From the NCBI GenBank assembly GCA_934463425.1, contig CAKSJP010000013.1, positions 1 through 64,000 of the forward strand: a stretch of DNA of 64,000 bases, read 5' to 3'. A model generated the notes under the pieces. The model was given only the letters and a program-made list of their open reading frames with translations. It made no database searches and was not told where the DNA came from. The stretch's first letter is position 1. Each line of letters begins with the position of its first letter. This DNA comes from an uncultured Ruminococcus sp. Lineage in GTDB: Bacteria; Bacillota; Clostridia; Oscillospirales; Ruminococcaceae. A program made the translations under genes and the position numbers. Shown here piece after piece: positions 58,447 through 64,000 of this stretch.

Positions 58447-61056
58447 ATGAAAGAACAATATCGTCAGACGCAGGAGGAACTATGTCAGGGACTGGAAACA
58501 TGTCCGGAGGGACTTTCTTCTGAAACTGCGGCAAAACATCTGGAGAAATACGGAAAAAATGCAATTGCGGAAGCGAAAAAGAAACCTGTCTGGCTGATTT
58601 TTTTGGAGCAATTCAAGGATTTTTTGGTCATTATTCTGATGATTGCAGCGCTGATTTCAGCGTTTACTGGTGATCTGGAAAGCTTTATTGTCATTATAGC
58701 GGTTATCACCATGAATGCGATTTTGGGAACTGTACAGACGGTAAAAGCGGAAAAATCGCTGTCCAATCTGAAAAAACTCTCTTCGCCCACAGCAAAGGTG
58801 CTTCGTGACGGTCAGGCGGTAATCCTTCCGGCAGAAGAAATCACCGTGGGAGACGTGGTTCTGCTGGAAGCCGGCGATCAGATTCCGGCAGACGGCAGAC
58901 TGATCGAATGTGCTTCGCTCCAGACGAACGAAAGTGCGCTGACAGGAGAGAGCACCAATGTGGAAAAATCCATGGAACTCATTGCAGAAGAAGTTCCGTT
59001 GGCGGAACGGAAGAACATGGTGTATTCCGGTGGATTTGTCACCTATGGCAGAGGCGCATGTCTTGTTACCGAAGTGGGAATGCAGACCGAGGTGGGAAAG
59101 ATTGCTTCCCTGATCCAGAACGCAGAGGCGCGGAAAACGCCGCTTCAAATCACGCTGGATCAGTTCGGAAAGCGGCTTTCTATTGGGATCATGATCGTTT
59201 GTGCATTGGTATTTGTGCTGAGTATGATTCGGGTGGATGTCATCAACTTTGATGCAGTTATGGATTCGCTGATGTTTGCCATTGCGCTGGCAGTTGCGGC
59301 GATTCCGGAGGCGCTCAGTTCTATTGTTACCATTGTATTGTCTTTCGGCACACAGAAAATGTCCCAGGAACACGCCATTATGCGAAAGCTCCAGGCAGTG
59401 GAAGGACTGGGCTCCGTGTCAGTCATTTGTTCGGATAAGACCGGTACACTGACCCAGAATAAGATGACCGTTCGGAAAATCGTGGTGCAGGATCATATGA
59501 TCGCTGCGGACGATGTCAGCCCGGAAAATCCGGAAGAACAAGAACTGATTCTGGCATCAGTGCTGTGCAGTGATGCTACTTATCAGGACGGCACAGAGAT
59601 CGGTGACCCCACCGAAACAGCTCTGGTGCGGTTTGCACAGGACTGCGGGCTGTCGGATGAGAAAATGCGTACGGAACATCCGCGTATTAGTGAGATTCCT
59701 TTTGACTCTGATCGAAAGCTGATGTCTACCTTGAATCAGTGCGGCGATGTGCAAAAAATGTACACCAAGGGTGCAACAGATGTGCTACTGAACCGCATGC
59801 GGATTTCTGATGCGGAGAAGCAGGAAATCATGAGACAGGTGGAGGAACTGTCTGAACAGGGACTCCGTGTGCTTTGTTTTGCGGTAAAGCCGTTCTCCGG
59901 AAAGACTCTGGATATTACAGACGAAAATGATCTGACTTATCTGGGACTGATCGCTGAGATGGATCCGCCTCGTGAAGAGTCTAAACAGGCAGTTGCAGAG
60001 TGTAAGTCAGCCGGCATCAAACCGGTGATGATTACTGGTGACCATATTGTTACAGCTTCCGCGATTGCAAAGGAAATCGGCATTTTGGAACGTCCGGAAG
60101 AAGCTGTTGAGGGAGCAGCACTGGATGCATATACGGATGATCAGCTGATAGATTTTGTGGCAGATAAATCTGTTTATGCCCGCGTGACACCAGAGCATAA
60201 GATCCGGATTGTCCGTGCATGGCAGAAGCGCGGCAATATCGTAGCTATGACCGGCGACGGTGTCAATGATGCGCCGGCTCTGAAGCAGGCAGATGTAGGC
60301 GTTGCAATGGGTATTACTGGTACAGAAGTTTCTAAAGATGCCGCTGCCATGATTTTGACTGATGACAATTTCGCTACCATTGTAAAGGCAGTGAAAAACG
60401 GCAGAAATATTTATGAAAATATCAAAAAGGCGATCCTGTTCCTGCTTTCCGGCAATCTGGCAGGTATTATTGCGGTGCTGTTCTGCTCTCTGGCAGGGCT
60501 GCCCGTACCGTTTGCACCGATTCACTTGCTGTTTATCAACTTGCTGACGGATTCGCTTCCGGCAATTGCGCTGGGACTGGAACCTCACTCTGATGATGTA
60601 ATGAAAAAGAAGCCCCGTCCGGCGAATGAATCCATTTTGACGAAGGACTTCCTGGCAAAGGTGGGATATTCCGGTGTGATCATCAGTATTGCAACCATTA
60701 GCGCATTTTTGTTGGGCTACTTTTATCAGGGCGCACACAATGCCGGTGCAGCCATGACAATGGCGTTCACTACGCTGTGTATGTCCCGTCTGTTCCACGG
60801 ATTCAGTTGTAAGGCAGAGAAGCCGGTGATCTTCTCGAAGCGTATGTGGGACAATAAATTTGCGATTCTGGCATTTCTGGCAGGTATGGTATTGATTAAT
60901 GCTGTGCTGTGGATTCCGGGTCTGCATGGATTGTTCCAGATCGAAAACGGAATGTCTGGTGTGCTGATCGGTGCGATTTATGGCTTTAGCTTTGGGTCTA
61001 TGGTACTCATTCAGATCGTGAAAGCAATTGTTTCTGCTGTGAAAAAATCGAAATAA
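58447..61056 (+). CDS. Cation-transporting P-type ATPase, probable Mn2+/Ca2+ exporter
   Basis: An 869-residue P2-type ATPase. Cytoplasmic N-terminus, then TM1-2 (about 48-85), the A-domain with ESALTGES near 159-166, TM3-4 with VAAIPEALSSIV near 282-293, phosphorylation motif SDKTGTLTQNK near 327-337, KGATDVLLNR near 442, TGDGVNDAPALKQADVG near 601-617, and TM5-10 to the end with LLFINLLTDSLPAIALG near 694-710. Ca2+ pumps have PEGL in TM4; here it is PEAL. The Mn riboswitch upstream argues for manganese export. ATG at 58447 follows AAAGGAAAGGA; the upstream extension is the riboswitch. Confidence 0.92.
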   Translation: MKEQYRQTQEELCQGLETCPEGLSSETAAKHLEKYGKNAIAEAKKKPVWLIFLEQFKDFLVIILMIAALISAFTGDLESFIVIIAVITMNAILGTVQTVKAEKSLSNLKKLSSPTAKVLRDGQAVILPAEEITVGDVVLLEAGDQIPADGRLIECASLQTNESALTGESTNVEKSMELIAEEVPLAERKNMVYSGGFVTYGRGACLVTEVGMQTEVGKIASLIQNAEARKTPLQITLDQFGKRLSIGIMIVCALVFVLSMIRVDVINFDAVMDSLMFAIALAVAAIPEALSSIVTIVLSFGTQKMSQEHAIMRKLQAVEGLGSVSVICSDKTGTLTQNKMTVRKIVVQDHMIAADDVSPENPEEQELILASVLCSDATYQDGTEIGDPTETALVRFAQDCGLSDEKMRTEHPRISEIPFDSDRKLMSTLNQCGDVQKMYTKGATDVLLNRMRISDAEKQEIMRQVEELSEQGLRVLCFAVKPFSGKTLDITDENDLTYLGLIAEMDPPREESKQAVAECKSAGIKPVMITGDHIVTASAIAKEIGILERPEEAVEGAALDAYTDDQLIDFVADKSVYARVTPEHKIRIVRAWQKRGNIVAMTGDGVNDAPALKQADVGVAMGITGTEVSKDAAAMILTDDNFATIVKAVKNGRNIYENIKKAILFLLSGNLAGIIAVLFCSLAGLPVPFAPIHLLFINLLTDSLPAIALGLEPHSDDVMKKKPRPANESILTKDFLAKVGYSGVIISIATISAFLLGYFYQGAHNAGAAMTMAFTTLCMSRLFHGFSCKAEKPVIFSKRMWDNKFAILAFLAGMVLINAVLWIPGLHGLFQIENGMSGVLIGAIYGFSFGSMVLIQIVKAIVSAVKKSK

Positions 61057-61072
61057 GCTATCGGCAGACTCC

Positions 61073-61114
61073 AAAAAACTCCTCATTCTGTGTTTATCAG
61101 AATGAGGAGTTTTT
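61073..61114. terminator. Bidirectional terminator between the ATPase and hydF
   Basis: ACTCCTCATTCTG (61078-61090) pairs with CAGAATGAGGAGT (61098-61110), flanked by AAAAAA and TTTTT. Confidence 0.92.
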
Positions 61115-61115
61115 A

Positions 61116-62309
61116 TTATGCTTCTATTGCAGTTAAAAAGGACAGGCTGCGTTTCAATATCCCATTGAGATAGGCGATCAGCACGCCATAGTTCGCATAG
61201 GGGACACCCTGTGAGACAGCTCTTGCAGCGCGGCTTTCCATTTCCCGCTGATTCAGCATGCATCCGCCGCAGTGCACGATAAGCTGATAGGGAGAAAGAT
61301 CTTCCGGAAAGCTGTTGCCGGAGGAAAAATCAAATTGAAATGTTTTTTGGGTGTAGGATTGTATCCATTTGGGAAGCTTGACTGTGCCGATATCGTTGCA
61401 CTGCCGATGGTGTGTACATCCCTCGGAAATCAAAATGCGGCTGCCTGCCGGAAGCGCTTCCAGTGCTTGCGCTGCCTGCATTGCCGGCGTAAGAACGCCT
61501 TTGAATCGGGCAAACAAAATGGAAAACGAGGTCAGCATGATCTCTTCCGGAACGATCTGTTTGACTTGTTCAAATGCCTGGCTGTCTGTAATGACCAGGC
61601 GGGGCGGCTGCTTTAGAAGGCTAAGCGTGTGCGCCAACTGATCCGTTTGCGTCACCAGACAGACCGCGGTACGGTCGAGGATCTCCCGGATCGCCTGCAC
61701 CTGAGGCAGGATCATGCGGCCCTTTGGCGCGGATTCGTCAATGGGCGTTACCAGAATAACCAGATCCTCCTTTTTCAGCAGGCTGCCAAATAGGCTTCGG
61801 GGCTGTGCAGCGTGTTTCTGATAGAAAGCGCCAAGCTGCGTTTTTAGTGCATCGATGCCTTGTCCGGTAAGCGCACTGACCGGGACTCCGTCAGCGGGGA
61901 TACTTTGCGCAAGGTCACATTTGTTCCACGCCTGTAGGACTGGGATGTTTTGCTGCTTTAGCAGCTGCAGGATGGCACGGTCTGCTTCTGTGATTCCAAC
62001 AGAGGCATCGATGACCAAAACAGCAATGTCTGTGTGTGTGACAGCTCGCTTTGCCTGTTGGATGCGCAGTTCTCCCAGACTGCCGGAGTCATCCATGCCT
62101 GGCGTATCCACCAGAACTACTGCACCGATGGGCAGCAGCTCCATGGCTTTTTCTACCGTATCTGTGGTTGTTCCCAAAACAGGAGAAACGACGGATACGG
62201 TTTGTCCGGAAACGGCATTGATGAGACTGGATTTTCCGGCATTGCGCCGCCCAAAAAAGCCAATGTGTACGCGATTGGCACGGGGTGTTTGGTTGCGGTC
62301 CTGTTCCAT
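61116..62309 (-). CDS. hydF: [FeFe]-hydrogenase maturation GTPase HydF
   Basis: Scaffold on which the di-iron part of the H-cluster is built before transfer to the hydrogenase. The 397 residues have a GTPase domain (GRRNAGKSSLINA near 20-32, DTPGMDD near 68-74, NKCD near 128), a dimerisation domain, and a C-terminal [4Fe-4S] site from CTHHRQC (near 298) and HCGGC (near 348). It follows hydG by 12 bases on the same strand. HydE and the hydrogenase itself are not in the window. Confidence 0.95.
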   Translation of the reverse strand: MEQDRNQTPRANRVHIGFFGRRNAGKSSLINAVSGQTVSVVSPVLGTTTDTVEKAMELLPIGAVVLVDTPGMDDSGSLGELRIQQAKRAVTHTDIAVLVIDASVGITEADRAILQLLKQQNIPVLQAWNKCDLAQSIPADGVPVSALTGQGIDALKTQLGAFYQKHAAQPRSLFGSLLKKEDLVILVTPIDESAPKGRMILPQVQAIREILDRTAVCLVTQTDQLAHTLSLLKQPPRLVITDSQAFEQVKQIVPEEIMLTSFSILFARFKGVLTPAMQAAQALEALPAGSRILISEGCTHHRQCNDIGTVKLPKWIQSYTQKTFQFDFSSGNSFPEDLSPYQLIVHCGGCMLNQREMESRAARAVSQGVPYANYGVLIAYLNGILKRSLSFLTAIEA

Positions 62310-62321
62310 ATGCTGTACTCC

Positions 62322-63740
62322 TTAAAATCGGAAATCTCTTGCGCCGCGTGTGATTTCCTGGAGGTAATTCTCTGTTTTAGTGCGGACTTTTTCATTGGGA
62401 ATGGCGAGCAGCTGTCGCTGCAGCACTTCTTTTCCCAGTGCTTTGGTCTGTGGGGAAGCATAATCCTCCAAAAATTCCTGAAGCGTAATCAGTGCGTTTG
62501 GATGGCAGCAGTTCTGGATCTGACCGCTCTTACATAGGGACATAAACCGGTCACCGGTGCGTCCTGCGCGATAGCAGGCGGTACAGAAGCTGGGGATATA
62601 GTCCATTTCCATGAGCCAGCGCACCACTTCGTCCAGAGAACGCTGGTCGCTGACGTCGAACTGCGCGGAGTTGTCCTCCGGATCTTCCGGCATATCATAG
62701 CCGCCGACGCTTGTCCGCGAGCCGCCGCTGATCTGGGAAATCCCTAACGGCAGCAGACGCTCCCGAACGGCTTTGCTTTCCCGGGTGGAGATAATCATGC
62801 CGGTATAGGGAACAGAGATGCGGATGAGAGCGCAGATCTTGGCGAAGATATCATCGCTGATGCCGTTGTCAAAATCGTCCGGGTTGATATCCTCTGCCTT
62901 TTTGATACGGGGAATGCTGATGGTGTGAGGGCCGACGCCGTGGACTGCTTCCAGATGCTCTGCGTGCATCAGAAGCCCGACTAATTCATAGGGGTAATTC
63001 TCTAAGCCGAAGAGTACGCCCAGTCCCACATCATCGATACCGCCTGCCATAGCGCGATCCATGGCTTCGGTGTGATAGTCATAGTTATGCTTTGGGCCGG
63101 TGGGGTGCAGCTTTTCATAGCTTTCCTTGTGATAGGTCTCCTGAAACAGGATGTAGGTACCAATGCCGGCTTCTTTCAGCATATGATACTCCTCTTCGGT
63201 TGTTGCGGCAATGTTGACATTTACCCGACGAATCGCACCATTCTTGTGATGGATGTGATAGATGGTGTCGATGCACTCCAGAATATAGGAGATGGGATTG
63301 TGCAGCGGATCTTCGCCGGCTTCGATGGCAAGCCGCTTGTGGCCCATATCCTGCAGGGCAGTAACTTCTCGTACAATATCTTCCTGGGACAGTTTCTTGC
63401 GGGAAATATGCTTGTTTTTAGCATGGTACGGACAATAGGTACATCCGTTGACGCAGTAATTGGACAGATACAGCGGTGCAAAGATAACAATGCGGCTGCC
63501 GTAAAAATCCAGTTTGATCTGTCGCGCCAACCGGTTCATTTGCTCCGTTACAGCTTCATCTTCGCACAGCAATAGTACGGCAGCTTCCCGGTGATTCAGT
63601 CCTTTGCGCCGGGCGGCTTTTGCCAGGATCTCGGATAAAAGCGCCTGATCGTTTTTATGCGCTGCTGCGTATTCCAGAGTGTCCATGATCTCCGCGTGGC
63701 TGATAAATTCCTCTGCACGTAGGGAATGTGGGTTGTACAA
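62322..63740 (-). CDS. hydG: [FeFe]-hydrogenase maturation radical SAM tyrosine lyase HydG
   Basis: Cleaves tyrosine to give CO and cyanide for the H-cluster. The radical SAM motif CVNGCTYCPYH (CX3CX2C) is near residues 95-105, and a second cluster is held by the C-terminal CTACYRAGRTGDRFM block near 388 with a later Cys. TTG at 63740 is chosen: GAGGAAGG lies 8 bases upstream, the resulting 472 residues are the HydG length, and the promoter at 63808-63836 excludes the longer frame. hydF follows. Confidence 0.93.
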   Translation of the reverse strand: MYNPHSLRAEEFISHAEIMDTLEYAAAHKNDQALLSEILAKAARRKGLNHREAAVLLLCEDEAVTEQMNRLARQIKLDFYGSRIVIFAPLYLSNYCVNGCTYCPYHAKNKHISRKKLSQEDIVREVTALQDMGHKRLAIEAGEDPLHNPISYILECIDTIYHIHHKNGAIRRVNVNIAATTEEEYHMLKEAGIGTYILFQETYHKESYEKLHPTGPKHNYDYHTEAMDRAMAGGIDDVGLGVLFGLENYPYELVGLLMHAEHLEAVHGVGPHTISIPRIKKAEDINPDDFDNGISDDIFAKICALIRISVPYTGMIISTRESKAVRERLLPLGISQISGGSRTSVGGYDMPEDPEDNSAQFDVSDQRSLDEVVRWLMEMDYIPSFCTACYRAGRTGDRFMSLCKSGQIQNCCHPNALITLQEFLEDYASPQTKALGKEVLQRQLLAIPNEKVRTKTENYLQEITRGARDFRF

Positions 63741-63769
63741 TATGATCGCCTTCCTCTTTTTCTCACTTG

Positions 63770-63789
63770 CCGCAAAACAGCTTTTGCGG
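63770..63789 (-). repeat. Perfect 8-bp hairpin in the hydG leader
   Basis: CCGCAAAA (63770-63777) and TTTTGCGG (63782-63789) with a four-base loop, lying between transcription start and RBS. On the minus strand it is not followed by a T-run, so not a terminator. Confidence 0.65.
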
Positions 63790-63807
63790 TGCTTCAACAC
63801 TATAAAT

Positions 63808-63836
63808 ATTATATCACTATCAAAAATCTTTGTCAA
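63808..63836 (-). promoter_or_regulatory. Promoter of hydG-hydF
   Basis: Minus strand TTGACA (63831-63836), 17-base spacer, TATAAT (63808-63813). Confidence 0.85.
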
Positions 63837-63880
63837 TTGACGAAAATTAGCAGGATTCTCAGCTTTTTCTTTTGTGAGTA

Positions 63881-63909
63881 TTGACAAATTTTCTTTCCGG
63901 GTGTATAAT
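63881..63909 (+). promoter_or_regulatory. Promoter of the next rightward gene
   Basis: TTGACA (63881-63886), 17-base spacer, TATAAT (63904-63909), divergent from the hydG promoter. Confidence 0.82.
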
Positions 63910-63993
63910 AGTTCTATGAAACAAGGCAATTCGGATTGCTGACAGTCGGATATGTAATTAGTGCTGTATCTGACATGGAACAAGGAAAGGAAG

Positions 63994-64000
63994 ATGAAAT
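63994..64000 (+). CDS. Start of an unidentified gene cut by the window end
   Basis: ATG at 63994 follows AAGGAAAGGAAG and lies 85 bases after a consensus promoter. Only two full codons are visible, so nothing can be said about the product. Confidence 0.5.

Noticed and set aside
1..64000. CRISPR arrays, rRNA, complete tRNA genes, transposases or integrases
   Set aside because: None seen by eye: no regular repeat-spacer series, no cloverleaf with all arms, and no recombinase motifs in any frame examined.

Overview
The window reads as chromosomal DNA of a strictly anaerobic, low-to-mid GC Firmicute, most like a Ruminococcus-type gut Clostridium. The signs are the gene order hprK-murB-rapZ-whiA-dnaE-pfkA, a type III glutamine synthetase, maturases for an [FeFe]-hydrogenase, an Hdr/Flx electron-transfer locus, strong RBSs of AGGAGG type, and many near-consensus TTGACA-17-TATAAT promoters. 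The species assignment is inference.

Layout. 1-8.2 kb is visibly more AT-rich and accessory. It holds the end of a UDP-glucose dehydrogenase gene, glmS, a vanZ-like gene, two unrelated P-loop ATPases that each carry a PD-(D/E)XK-like C-terminus, and a drug-efflux-type MFS gene behind an attenuator-like leader. This part ends at a tRNA-Pro 3' fragment followed by a terminator, which looks like an integration scar. 8.5-25.6 kb is core: patatin, rpe, a DUF4015-like anchored protein, hprK, murB, rapZ, whiA, dnaE, pfkA, proC, two membrane proteins, rpsO and pnp. 25.7-36.8 kb holds a lipoprotein, a small HTH protein, a PIG-L deacetylase/YfhO pair, glnN, an ACT-domain protein with homoserine dehydrogenase, and a MATE transporter. 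36.8-44.7 kb is an alpha-galactoside locus: an AraC regulator, an ABC importer lacking its own ATPase, a GH36 alpha-galactosidase and galactokinase, with three copies of a 17-bp operator-like sequence between the regulator and the transporter. Then come cls and a self-cleaving S24 repressor with a palindromic operator.

47.4-58.2 kb is the most interesting part: one long same-strand unit of ten genes, fumC-hdrB-hdrC-hdrA-flxD-flxC-flxB-flxA-frdB-frdA, ending in a terminator. It joins fumarase, a full Hdr/Flx flavin-based electron-bifurcation module and a fumarate reductase pair without membrane anchor. I propose a soluble, quinone-independent NADH/ferredoxin-linked fumarate reductase system in which fumarate reduction replaces heterodisulfide reduction as the exergonic branch. 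This coupling is inference from gene order and motifs. 58.2-61.1 kb is a P-type cation ATPase under a yybP-ykoY (Mn2+) riboswitch. 61.1-63.9 kb is hydG-hydF, followed by the promoter and first codons of the next gene.

No complete tRNA, rRNA, CRISPR array, transposase or integrase gene was seen. No database search or folding program was run; family names come from recognising motifs.
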